In this document: positions 36,265 to 50,500 of the stretch, piece by piece
Numbering within the stretch: the first letter of the stretch is position 1
How the letters are laid out: each line of letters begins with the position of its first letter
Program-made: the position numbers and the translations under genes
Origin: Sympetrum striolatum
Taxonomy: Eukaryota; Arthropoda; Insecta; Odonata; Libellulidae
DNA length: 64,000 nt
Assembly (NCBI GenBank): GCA_947579665.1
Contig: OX388345.1
Span: 33,199,849 to 33,263,848, forward strand
Direction: 5' to 3'
The notes under the pieces: model-generated
The model's input: the letters and a program-made list of their open reading frames with translations, nothing else
Told to the model about the DNA's origin: nothing
Database searches by the model: none

Positions 36265-38599
36265 TCTCAGTATATTTTATACGCTAGATTCAGAAGATTT
36301 TAGAAAAACTTTAGAAACTCAACAGCGTTAATGGACTGTTGGGAACTGCACAAAAACAAATCCTAATCGGAATGTACGTTATTGCGCGGGAAACATATCG
36401 TAGGTTTCGCAGCTTGAAGAATGGTGCACGACTTCTTATAAAGCTGTATAATTTTTTCAGAGATTTTGATCAGGCATAAATATGAAGCATAATTCCAGTA
36501 ATTATGACAGCTAATATAAAACATAGCCGCCATTGTACTCTCTGTGCCACCTATGTAAGTTTCGTTACAAATATTTTATTTTTTTGATGGAATGACAACC
36601 GGTGATTAATGTTTTTTCTTACCGAAATTGATAGAAATGAGAATAGCCATTAAAGAGCGTGCGGAGCTGAAATTCTTATTCAACAAAAATTAACTTTATG
36701 AAGCTGGGATTAAGTCAGAAAATAGTAGAACGTTGTGAGACTTATTAACTGAAGAGATAGGGAAATAGTGACATTCCAAGTTTTAATAGGGGAACATTTT
36801 AGTCGGCTAATGCTAATTTACCAAGGGTCAAAGTGGTAAGGATGCCTCATGGTTTCAGCTGCGGATTCCATCCAGAGCTTCTATGTTTGGGTTATTATTT
36901 CTGTAAATAATATACATTCCCATCTTTCCAATCAGGGTTTGCTTATAGAGAGTTATTACAAAATAGGGTAATCACTACAACTCAAATTCTTAGGATTCAA
37001 AAACGATAAGCATTTTATGATTAATCTCCACGATAATGAAATAAGAGGGGAAAATAGTATGATACAACTTAGGATGCACTAGAGCAGTAAATGGTTAATT
37101 TGTCATAGTACTATTCCTTTTGCTACCTTATGAAGATCTATATAGGAAAATTTACACCAAATTTAGTTTGCAATGGTAACTCAAAAAAAGAATTTGAAAT
37201 TAAAGGTAGATTTTAATAATAACTTCATTATAAAAATAATGAGAAATCCATCAAATTCAATGTTGAGCCAAATATAACATTGTATAGATGAAATATCTTC
37301 TCTGAGATGATTAAATACAAAAGACAGGAGAAAATCCAGAAACACCTGTTGAAAAGAGATAAATAAACTTCAAAATTAGTTATTGTTTTTGAGACAGCAG
37401 GTTTGCATATTTTTTATCAGTGCCACTTATTAGCTCCCAGAGATGGGCAGCACATCATTGTGCCACCAACATAATCCAAAATGAATCTATTACTTACGAC
37501 CAAGTTTTCTCATGTGGAAAGCCATCAACAGCCTTATTTTAGCATATGTGAAATGGATATTGTTCTATACAGCTGAAAAACATTCAATGGTTTTCTTTCT
37601 GTAATATCTTATTAGAATGGTAATGCCACGTAGAACCAACAAACAGGTGTTAACAAGGCAATAAATTTTGTCATAGGTTAAGTGCTACGGGTTCTACAGA
37701 AATGACTCATGGTCAAGAATATATGACCTCTAGACTGGGTAATTTGCCCTAACACAGGAGGTAGAATCATAAGACTTTCTCACTAGTCCCAATCTGTTCA
37801 CTATAGAGGAGTGAGCCTCCAAAATTGACCTGTCATAGCAGCAACTTTGAAATACCACATGATTTTCTACTCAGGTTGGTTGATTAAACCCAGGTGTAAA
37901 GTAGATGGTATTGTGTACATTTTGTTCACAGAAATACATGATAAACTTATACAACACCACAAAAATAGCAAAAAAACTAGTTTAACAGCAAGACTGTGCC
38001 ATGAAGCAGAGGTAGTTAAGGTATACCATGTATTTTTAAGTAATGCATACACTACCAAATCAAGCCTGATAAACAGCCCTGATGGATGCCACAAGTAATC
38101 ACAGATTCCAAGGCTAAAATGGGGGGAATCACAATTAATTCTTTATAAAGCAATTTGGAAAATTAAATGAGTAGCCAATGACAGAACTATGAATAGCCCA
38201 AATGATTCAACAGGAGCATTAATGGATATTAAATATCTTACAGTAAATGTCAAAATGCTACCACTTTGTTTTCTTTTAATTTGTATTTTCATACAATGCT
38301 TTCAATTATGATAAGGTTGAAATAGAAATGTAAAGACTAAGCTGAAGGAAAAATTTAAAAACTATTATGTAAATAGAATACTTACTTTACATCAACCAGC
38401 CTCATAATATTGCATCAGTATTATACCCATTATTATTTTAAAACTACTTTTTGTATTATGCCTCACAGTTCTCTTGCTATGCTGCCCAGGGAATTTCAGA
38501 GTACTTTTACTAGGCCCAAGAAGTGTTGGACATGTACATAGAATACATTAAATTAAAAATTATATTTGTTCAGAATTAATTTAATTAACATAAATATTT
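36265..38599. other. Intergenic region between LARS1 and RPA3
   Basis: This 2.3-kb stretch holds the LARS1 3' flank and the RPA3 promoter side. I see a degenerate SINE-like fragment at about 36825-36920 (GGTAAGGATGCCTCATGG...GCGGATTCCATCC) and a weaker one around 37700-37850. The short frames on both strands near 37.85-38.1 kb overlap each other and are not convincing genes. Confidence 0.5.
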
Positions 38600-41500
38600 T
38601 TACTTCAGAAGATAGGTTATAGGGTGACCAAGTAGTGTTTTTGCACCTCCTGCCATTAAGTGAATCTCATTTTTATCAGTATTTACAATAAAACTGGATG
38701 AATTAGAGATGAGAACTTTCCCTTCTGTATAATTGTTGAATGAAGGTATTTTTCTAGCACCCATTTCAGGATCCTTGTAGTACCACAGCTCAACTGATTT
38801 TGCATCTGAAAAATACAGAAATTGCTTCAATTAGATCTACATATTTTATAGAATTAAGACATTTTGGTCTAATTCACAATGATAAATAAATTTTTTTTAC
38901 TAAAATGCTGAATTCATCTTTATTTTGTGATAAAATAAACAGGAGGTTTAAAAACTCTCCAAAAGCCATCTTTCTCAGAGTTCGGAAACATGTTGCAACT
39001 GGATCGGTTAAAAGTTAAGTTTGAATACTTAAAAATGTCATGAAACGCACAGTCATACAAACCTTTAATGGATTTATTATGTTTCATCAAGCGAGAAACC
39101 ACTTTTTCCAAACTGTCTCCATCTCCAATTGGAACTGAGCATGTGAAAAGGCCACTTGAGGGAACAGGGTTAATGAAGTTGACTGAAACACTTGGTTTGG
39201 AGAAGAAAGTTATGAAAGGCCCACCAGGGCAGCAATCTTCCTTCACCTTTTCATCAACTTGCTCATCATCAGTATATTTGAACTGGATCTCTTCGAGCTA
39301 AAAGGTAAAGTAATAGCTATTAAAAAATGAATCCTAACCAATACAACACAAATATTTGAGAAAATTTATATTCTCTTCATAATATAAAACTCATTATGAA
39401 AAAGTTATTTATTATAAAAGCAATTATAACTAATGTTTGAGATAGGAATTTTCACAGATAAAAATTTAGATTATTTATTATTATCTAATACCAAGCAAGT
39501 TCTACTAGATGTCAAACCAACACCTCCAAAATTATGAAAATTATTTTAATAATATTATATTTTTACAAAACAATCTGATTCTTTATATTTTTATATCGAA
39601 ATTAGCATAACATTTTGCTTAAATTGTACATCAACAATTTTGCACAAAAAAGCATTTATAAGAAACGAGTCTAAAGTATTTTAATGTTATTACATTTATA
39701 CCATAGAATATAATGAATGAAACATAAAGCAGAAAGGCAAGAGTGTAAAGAGCTCCATATAAAATATTTATGATAAAATTAATATGTTCAATCTTCACTG
39801 GAAAGGTGATAAAACAATCTTGAAATAAATAAACTTTGTAGCTTCCACAATGTATATATAATCTGTGACTGGTTTCGTTAAAGTATAAACATCATCAAAA
39901 ATATTTATGAATTACCTTCAATAATTCTCAATACAACAATTATAATGATTAAAGAAACTCACGTCCAATGTGTTGGCCAAGTATGTCTTGTTCTTCAATA
40001 AAACTTCCATCTCACTAAACTCCAAAGTTAAACTAAGTGCACGGTCACCAATCTGAGCCATTTTCTCTCGCACAGCCTGGACAAATGGCATCACCCTCTT
40101 GGCATACTTCTTCAATTCTGGTTTTGCATTCAATTCAGCAGATATTACTTTGTTTTCAGGGAGTTTTTCATTTCCCTGAAAGTCGAATTTAAATGACAAT
40201 ACAGTAGGATTAATACAGTACGTCAACTAAGAAAATTATGACATTTTTAGGATGAAGAAGAACAAATAAAAGGTGCCTCCTAACTATTTCTACCTTGAGG
40301 ATATCAAAACTGGAGGATCGCTTTACAATTACTGACAGAACCCTTTATTTTCCAGCAATTTGAAGATGTCACAGATTGTAAGTTCGAAGTAAAAACAACA
40401 ATACTGTACTGAATAAAACTTTTGCATAAGTGAAAAAATGTGCCTTAAACATTCTTATTCATAAACTTGATCATTTATGCAGAAGGATTAAGAGCCACAA
40501 AACAGTTAGGACATTTGATTCAAGGCAATGATAAGAATGTATCTTAGGTTTCAATTCTAAGGGGATATTCAAGATTGTATACTAAGAATCATCGAAATGG
40601 CAAAAAATTTAATACATTAAAAATTATACTCATTAACTGATCTTGAATTCTACGGCTGGAGCAGTCACTATCGCCAAATTAAGACTTCAAGAATCATGAA
40701 AATTAAATAGTATGTATTCCAATAATTATGGCAATATAACCAATTTTTGAGTTTTAATGACCTTGTATGTTACAAGAAGTGGTGAATAGGAAAAATTGTC
40801 AAATTCCCAAAAAAGTGAATTTAATAAAACAAAAAGAATCAAAGAGAAATACTTGTTCACTACTAAAACAAGTAGTAAATTAATTTTTAAGTTAAATGGA
40901 GAGATGTGTGCTTAAGAGTAAGCAAATAGGCTTCTAAAAACATAACACAATCTATCAAGAAGAAAAGAACAATATTTAAGATTTACCTTCAGCATGTTTG
41001 CCATAGTGGTTAGAACCACTGTCTGCCAAGGTGGGAATGACTTGGCAATCCATACAATACCATGGGTAGGGTTTTCCACTGGTGTAGGAGCAACTGGTCC
41101 ACTTTTCTTTCCACCACCACCCTTTTTCTTCTGTGCAATGAAATTCTTTAAGCACAGCCTAAATGTATGAGCTGTATCCATTAAGTATGCAGATGACTTA
41201 ATTAGAATTTCATCTATTTCACCAACTGCAGGCCACTTGGACTTCAGTATGCTTTCCTTCTGAAAAAGCAAAGAAAGGGCAATGTCCAATATTTACCATA
41301 TCATTCAGTGATTATTTGAGGATTATGCCACTTTTACATCAATTCCATCATTTAAATCATAAAGCTGTAAGGAAAATACTGCATTTACTTGAAAATAATG
41401 TGCCATCAAATGCAATGCACACCCCAAATTCAAGTGACTGAAATTGAAAAATCATTTGCCCACAGATGTAACGATCACCTTAAGACATGCAATCATACCA

Positions 41501-44500
41501 TTCACAGCACTGTACACATACATGTTTACTATAAACGTATATGCTGCAATATACATATATTTATAGGTGTATACACTGTATAAAAAATGCTGGTAGTCGT
41601 CTATGCCAAAATTCCAACCTAAATGAGCACTTTAACCAATTACAAAATCGGTCATTTAGAAAGTTAAATGGGCTGGCCAATTTCCTTTCAATTAAAAACT
41701 ATTGGCCCACAGTTTAGACTGTACTCTTTGGGGGTTTATACAGTGATAACATTGATAGCGCAATGGTGGAACATTTAAAGGGTTACATAGAACCAGGGTG
41801 AGCAGAGGATATGGCTTAACCTGCTCTATAGGATATGTGCCTAAATGTAGTGCACCATTGACTCTAACGCATACCCTGATTTCTGAGCCAAAAAAAGCTC
41901 AAGAGTAGGCGTTATTTTCAAGAGAATATGGTAGCTCACAAATCTTCATGAATCATCAATGTTGTTTCAGAATCTCAACATTGTATCAAATTTCATACAT
42001 TATCCACTTTATTTTTGACACCATCTATTAACACTTACCTCTCCTAGAAGTTTCCATACATAATCAGAGACATGTGGGCATATTGGAGACAGCAAGAGAG
42101 CTTGTAAACGAATGAAGCGCAGCACCAAATCTGCATGCATTCCTCCTTCCCACTGACTCAGTTCTCTGTAGGTATCCCTGGCAGCTTGCATTTCAAAGAA
42201 TCCAACCCTCAAGGCTTCTTTGAATAACATCTTTTCATAGAAATCATCAGCTTGCCGGGTCTTCATGTTTATTTCACTGTAAGTTGCCAGAAAATTAATT
42301 TAGAAATGAATTTTTGTCAGGAATTTCAACTCAAAGATGTCTAAATCCAAATTTAAGATAATCTCATAAAAATCCAAGGTAAGATAAATGACCAAATTGT
42401 AATTAAAGCCCAGAAAACTTCAAAAAAAGATTAACAAATTTAAAGATGACTAATATTAAGTTTCGTTGGGTATTTGAAAATTATTTTGTGGCTGAATAAA
42501 AAATGGAATCTAATTTATATTTACCAAATATATGACTTAATTAGCTTTGCTTTCTGCGGAATATCTTTAGTATTAACCAAAGAATTATAGAGATGCAAAG
42601 GAAAGGATCCGATTGCGAGATGAAATAAAATAATCATAAAAATATATACGTGGCCCCGAAAATAGGTGACATCATTGAGTAGAAGGTAGTTACTGAGAAT
42701 ATACACTAACTAGCAGTTATTGCTACAGTGATTAAAGTGCTAAATCTATTTACCTGATGAAGACAGGATCGGTAAATGAATTCCATGCTCCTTTGCGGAA
42801 AGAATCAATACTGGCTAGCACCTCCTTTACCCATTCAATAAAAGTATACAGCCTTAGAATACCTTTGAATACAAGAGGAAACTTTTGACTTGCTTTGACA
42901 GTAAAAATTAAAAGACAATTTTTGGAGACCAAAAAGCTTGAATAATGGATTTTTCACATTTAAAGCAACTTATATCAAGGATTCAAAATAATATAGCTTC
43001 AAAAAATGAAATGATTCCTTTAATGCACTCACCAGCATCAGCCATGCTCTCAACAAAGTTTGCATCCTCAACAGAATCACCAGCATCAGCTAAACATAGT
43101 CTCATACCATCAGCACTGAACTTTTCAATAGCTTCTGACAAAGTCAAAAAGTTTCCTTCTGATTTTGACATCTGTGGAAGATAAGATGAGCAATACTTGA
43201 AATTCAACATTAAAGTTCAAAGAAAAAATCTAAAATTACTCACTGAGTACTATATCTAACAGCTGAATCTTTCATCATCATCAAAGAGAAACTCTCTTGG
43301 CAATGAAAATGAAAATTCATTCATTGAGTTTTTGAAAAAAATCATAGTTTGTAGAGAGTTCCAATGCATCAAGGGGCTCAATTTGAATTAAATTCAGTTT
43401 TAAAAATATAGGATGTATATCTATTATATATAGACGCTTCTCCGGATTCATTCATGTATATACCTAGATAGATAGATAGATAGATAGGATACTAATTCAC
43501 AGCCTAAACCACAAGCTTGATTGACTTGAAATTTTTACGACGTATTGGCCATAATGTTTAACCTCCAGAAAAATTGCGATTTTGAACCTCAGTGTCATGG
43601 ATTCGATTCCTGAGGGCCCCAAAGTCCCGATTTTTCCCGTTTAAATGCATTGCTTTGATTTTCAGGAATTTTTAAAAAATACTTTCCGGATAGGTAAAGA
43701 ATCAAATCTCAAGGAGCCTATATATATGGTCATGATCTATCGAAAACATAAATGAGTTTTACGAAAAATATCCTTGGTTCGATGCTAGGTCAGGGCAAAA
43801 ATCCGCCGTTTAAAATGCATTGATGCGATTTTTAAGATTTTTTTTGCACCCCTTCCCGATGGCATGGAAACTTGAAATTCGGCGTGTAGTTAGAAGTCAT
43901 GAACATAATTTATAATATAATTTTCCATATTCGCTGATGGTCATTGGTTCGATTCCAGAGGGCCATTTACATTCCTCAATGCATTTCTTATGGAGATAAC
44001 GGAAACAAATTTCAGGTACTTTCCAGCATGATATCGACTTGAAACTTTGCATAAAATAAGATTAAGTTCTTACAAATCAAACTGTGCATTCACAGCTACC
44101 AATGTTTCCTGGGTTCGACACCAGGCGTCTCTTCAATCAGTAACTGATCCGATTTTTAAGAATTATTTTGAACCCTTTCCCTTTAAAATTAAAACTTGAA
44201 ATTCGGTACCTAGATAAAAATAATTGTTAAATTTCGAATACATCTTTTAGATTTCCTAGATCGTCCGTGGTTCGAATCCAGAGAGCCATTTACATTCGTG
44301 AAAAGTAGAACGTCTTTTGAGGAGTTGTAGCCAATATTTCTGCTTGAATTTTCACACATAGTTAGAGATGGTGATCTTCTGTTGTGGTGCGTAGTAAGTT
44401 TTCCAGGAAGACCCATGTTCGATTCCAGACGATTAAATTGAAGCGAATTTTAAAAGTATTTTCAATCCTTTTTCTTCTCTTTTGAGGACCGTCTCGGTAT

Positions 44501-47500
44501 AATGCCGATTTTAAATTATTGTTGTCAATCTGCTTGCAGTATGCAAGCTACATTTTACTCGTAAGTATATACAAATGAAAGTCACTATATTTTAATAAAA
44601 AATAAATATCTAAAATGCAGCTCTTTTTCTTTCTAAATTGATAGAACTCCTCTTCAAGTACTCAATCCTCACTTAATTCATTCTACTAAACATACTTTTA
44701 CTTTAAAGGTGAAATTTCAATGAAAAATCTAGAAATGGCCTATAAATAAGAGTGATAATTATATTCAAAACTATTATTATTATAATATGAAGAAGAAAAA
44801 AGGAAAAAGAAACCAATGGCACATATTATTCACCAGCTGCGGTAGCAGAGTGGTTAGCGTGCTAGAACTCTAAGGTCAAGGTCCTGGGTTCGAATCCCGG
44901 CTATTCGGATTTTTCTGGCTAGGGAATGGTTGTGTGTCTTTGTAAATAGTAATAATTATTAAAATGGATGTAATTGGGATTTTCCTGTTTCCATTAGAGA
45001 AGTTATTATTATCATTAATATCTCACTGTCTACTTTCAGGAAAAACGTTCTCATTGTGATTCTTGACGTCAATCTTATGACTTCTCCTTGTAAGTATCCA
45101 TATATTAGTTTAAGTTAGGCAAGAGTAGGAAGAGCTATGAATATACATTTACCTTGGCAGAATTGAGCAGAAGATGACCATTTGCCCGTATTCCCTTGGG
45201 CCACTTACTATCATCATCAGGCCATATTGCACAATGATTGTAAATAAAGTACGTCAGATGGTTTTGGATGAGATCCTTCCCTGAGCACCGAAGATCAACT
45301 GGATACCAAAATTCAAATTCCTGCTTCATCTTTTTCAACAAATCCGTAGATATGGAAGACTTGGGTAGAGCTGCACTTTTGAAGAATATGTAGTCCCAAA
45401 CTTCTGGAGTCATTTCTTGGGGCCTGTTAACATGTATATGCAGTTAAATGTTCATGTAATACTTAAATAAAAGTACTCTAATGTCAACACCTGTATCTCA
45501 ATGATTTGAGAAAACAGTTTAGCCAAGAATTGTTTTCAACATGGAAGATGTTCAAAACGAATTAAAAGTTTTGTAAGGAATTTATTCTGTACTAGGGTGA
45601 AATAGCCTTTTTAAGTTCAGCTTTTCTTCTGGGACTATATTAAAAATAATATTCTTGTAAATAAATATGAGACCTAAGTAAAAATCTTTTAAAATATAAT
45701 ATATAAGGAAATAGAGCACCTCAATAGTTCTGATTGAAAACTGCTCAGATTATTCTGTTGACTAAATACCGGCAAAATGGCAATTTGATCTATTATGAAT
45801 ATGAGCAATAAGAATAAACTTCATTATGGCAATAAAATTTTCAAACACCTCATTAACGTTAGTTCACATTCAGAGAATAAGAGAATCCTTAGAATTCTGG
45901 TAACAATAATGAACGGCTATTTAATTAACTAAGTAAACTACAAGTAATTATCACATAATTAACAAACAAAACTACAATGTACTGCAAATTGTGAAAACAG
46001 GTTTCTCATTATAGCAATCACTTTAAGAAAATGATTACTTGCAGAAAATACCAAACTTTGTTTTGACAATATAGGGAAATAGTCTGTGATTTGATACATA
46101 TCTTAAAAATTTCTAACTCAAGGAAAATAATACTGCAGGTTATTATGAAGCTTGAGTTTGATCTGAAATCATACATACTTAATCTTTCCACCTTGAACAA
46201 TGTGGGCTACGGTGTAATAAGCCATGTAAATGGTGGAATCAGAGAGCGATTCAATCAGCCAACTTTCATCCCATGGAAGTTTGGTACCTTAGAAGCACAA
46301 AAAGCAATCATTAATTTCTATACATTAACCTGACAGGAAAGTTGAAATTTAATTAATACAGAGAGTGTTTAATTTATTTTGGGACTTACCAAGACCATAT
46401 GTACGAGAACATGCATGCTCGTGAAGCCAACTGAGAGTTGCTGAAAAATTTTTCCTAACTTCATCATGATATGTATTCATGTCCTGAAGTGCCTTGTCCA
46501 CAACAGATTTCCATTCCTCATTTCCATAGTCAAGGTACCACTGGTTACATAGAGCCACAACACATTCATCTCCAGAACTGCAAAAAAATATTTGATGATT
46601 AAGTAGACGCAAATTTTAAGCAGATGCATAAAATACAGAGTAAAGTATGTAGCTAAGTCATCAGGTACCGAGACATAATCTGCTTTTCTGGCTCAAAATA
46701 AATCACGGCTTCATTCTTTTCCACAAGAGTCTTCTGTAAATCCTTCTTTATGTCTTGAACTTTTTTTCCTTTGTATTCACCAACAATCATGACCTGTCAA
46801 AGTTGAAAGATTGAGCTCCATTACATTACAGAATAAAATTATAACCATAAATCCTAAAACAAAACATAAAGTCATTAGATTAGTAATTGGAAACAAATAT
46901 GACAAATAAGAGGTGCACCAAAAAGATGCTGGAAATATTTGTTCTTCATGAAAACCACATTGTGAGTTCCATTTATTGATACATTTCAAGCAAATGTGTA
47001 GTAATGCTCCTTTTTCTTTTCAATTTTATGAAATAATAAAATAAACTTTTGATGAATTCACAGTTTAAGATTTCATAGAAATCAAACCAAAATTTGGATT
47101 CAAATTTCAAAAAAATTTTAACAAAGACCTTACTACATAAATTGCATTAGAAAATTAAACCTGACAGGATATTGAACAATTAATATACATATTAAGAGTG
47201 TATTAAAAAGTATGGGTCATACAAAAAAATTATTGGTAAATTGGAGGCAAATGTGCCACATACAGTACAGAATATTGTTCCAAGATTAACTAAGCAATAT
47301 TAAGGAAGCATGTAGTCAAAATATTTTTTTTCATTACCTCATACACCACTAGGTAAACAAAATATTTAGCTTAGGACTGTATTCTATCAACAAATAGACA
47401 CTTTCAAATTAGGCTTTGAAATATTTCAAAGAATGTGTACAGTCATTGTTCTAATTGTTACCAGTATAAATAGAGGAAGCAAAGACATGCTATTAATTTC

Positions 47501-50500
47501 TTCCATTTAAAATCTGTAAATTCCTATAGTAACGATTTTCTTACCCCATCGTAAAATCCTTTGAGATAAACCATTTCTTTGGCTTCCTGCAGCTTGTCCC
47601 TGTCATTCTGGCTCTGGATTTTCAGTTTATCATAAACAGTAACAGCACTAAGTTTTCCAAACTCTGGAACATCAATTATTGGGATCTAAAACAATAGGGA
47701 AATAATCTTAATGCTTAATTTTTTACTCATATATCAAAATACAAAAATCAAAAAATTCCTTCAGCTTACTGGCTCAAATGGAATGACCATCTCATCTGTC
47801 ACTCCGTACTTTTCTCTGAAAGGCTGTTTCTTCTTTAGATCAACAAGAGCAGCATAATCATCAGGTGAGTCGGAAGGTACACTGGTCACAACTCCTGTTC
47901 CCTTGTCTTCCTTAATGGTAAGCATTGGAAGGGCATAGATTTTGTCATGGGAAGTCAACGGAGCTTTCAATGCAGCACCAATCAAATCCTATAAAATAAA
48001 GTCAAACTGCAATCATCTTACAAATGACTAATTGTAGTAAGATTATGAATAGATATTCACATAAACTTTCTACGTTAATTCAATATTCTAATTTCTGAGG
48101 TGGGACTTCAGGATGATCACAGACGTAATACATTCCTTCTAATCTTTATTTATTGTCTCATCTAGTTCAGAGTAAGTCAATAGTTTTTTTTTCTTCCTAG
48201 CACCAATAATGAAAACATATCAAATTCTAAAAAAAAATATTTGAATGTACCTCATTACATATTAAAAGAGATATTTGATGCAAACCTTTTTAATGATTTC
48301 TATATATTTATTCGTAAAGTTATATAACGTTCATGTAGGTATATTAATCTGTGAAATTCTTAAGTCAGATCAGTTTTATCCCCAACAGATAATTTTAGGC
48401 AGTACTCTTATGGCAAATGGTCGGTATCTCCTTGCACAAGAAGACATTGTTAATGGAGGTATTAAATATGCATGCCACAAAATTTAGATGCAGATAAAGG
48501 TACAAAATACCAAAAATACGAAGACATTTACTTTCTAAGCTGTTATCAATTTTAACTATAATAAATTTGAAGACTGATGAATTTTTATTTTTTAGAAAAT
48601 CTTCTTACTTGTCCAGTGAGTTCCAACAAAATTTTTACATTTCCTTCCTCAGCTGTAAAGCCCTGAAATGACATATTTCTAGCTGATCTTTGCATGCAGA
48701 CAAATATATCCTTATTGACAGTCTCAAAAGCAATATATCGACTGTCTGGCCTGATCCAACAATTTGTCTGCCCATACATAGTCTCCGGTCGAAGGGTGGC
48801 TGCCACCAAATATACTGCTTTTCCTTTCAAGGATCTAAAATGGGAAACAGTGAGATATTAAATCGTCATTATGTTCTTTGATTTCCTCCCATCATCTTTT
48901 GGCTTGATCTTACTATTTCATAAGCACTTCTTTGTTCAAGCCAACTTACACATTAGAAAAATCAGCATTAGGAACTACTAATTAAATCATTTTGGGTAAA
49001 TTGAAGTACGTAAGAAAAACCAAACAGGGAAAGCAAGCACAGATATTCTATTACTACACTTTTTGATTCATTTCAGGGAATATAAAGAATCAGCATTCTT
49101 TTAAAGTGCAAGTTAAGAAACATAATAAAATTAATGAATCAACAACTCAAAACAACAAGAGAGAGAAAGATAAATACATCCTAAACTGAGTAAAATGTTA
49201 GAATAGAATGGCATTAAAAGTTTTCGGGGTAAACAGGGAGAAATGAAAGAAATACTAATTATAACACTTCTTCAAAACATCACAGATAAAACAATCAGTT
49301 GAAAATATTTTGGTTTTCTGGTTATTTTAACAATAATTTTAAGCCTCAATTTTCACTTATAGTCGTTGAAACGATGCAAAAAATATTCAGTTGCATTTTA
49401 ATTTAAAAAAAAATTATGCCTATTTTCAGTCATGTTTATGATAAAAGTTCTAATTTAGCAGATAACTTCAGAAATCTTACTTCATTTTTTCTGGAAATGG
49501 TTCCAAAACCTTCATTTTGATCAATGTGTACTCCTGAGGTCCTACACCTTCACCAGTACTTCTGTCATGGTCCATGCATGGCTGACCATCCTTAGGAGAG
49601 TATATAGTATGCCTTTTTCCATACATCACCTTATTTCTTTTCTTCAAATGAATGAATTGCCACCTCACAAAACTGTCATAAAATGGGTTGGCATCGGTAG
49701 TGATGAAAGATCTCCTCCAATCGACCTTAAATATAAATGTGTACAGTGTAAATAAAAGTGATGAAAAGATTTGAAAATGAATTGAGTGCCCAGAAAATAT
49801 CTAATTTTGTGTAAGCAAGATGCTGATGAATATAAGGTTAAAGAAGTCTAAGGTCCATATTGCTGCAAAAATATCCCCTGAAGCCTAATAAACTACACAT
49901 CAATCTGATAAAAGATTTTCGGAGATAAAAGAATAGAATAATTAAAAGGAGGGATTAAAATTATAGCTACAAATATAACTAGTCTGTATATCTTTTACCA
50001 GTGAGATAACATTTGCAAGCTTCTCAATAGCATTTAAAGCTGAAAGTTGTTGTCAATTCAAGAAATGCCATCATAATGAACTTAAACATACTATTTAAAA
50101 TATCATGGAATAGATTTTTACATGTATTCCTAGTCGTTTCAAGTCCTGTGTTGCTAACGGAGGGAAATATTCCAACCAATAAGCAGTATCAGCAAATTTC
50201 TGAATTTCTGCATCAGACAACCCCAAACTCTGCATTATTTGCCACTGGTACTTCATTCCACCAGATTTGGCCATGGCTTTGCTCTGCAAATAAAAAGTAT
50301 TTGTCAAAACTACCGAATATCAAGCAAAATTCAAAACATTCTTTGGTGTCTGTACCTTCTTTCCCTTGCTTTTATCTTTAATTATAGAGGACTCTTCTAC
50401 AACTTCTTCCACCTTAATGTCAGTTGGAAACAGAGGTGGATTTCCAAATTCTTCCATTTCCCTCTTCAGTTTGTCAGCACAAGCCTTGATTGGCATCCCT

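Noticed and set aside
37847..38098. Overlapping plus and minus frames of 75-83 codons
   Set aside because: Each is the other's shadow and neither shows family features.
44826..44905. Possible functional tRNA gene
   Set aside because: The T arm is good, but the acceptor strands do not pair and a non-tRNA tail continues; it fits a SINE head.
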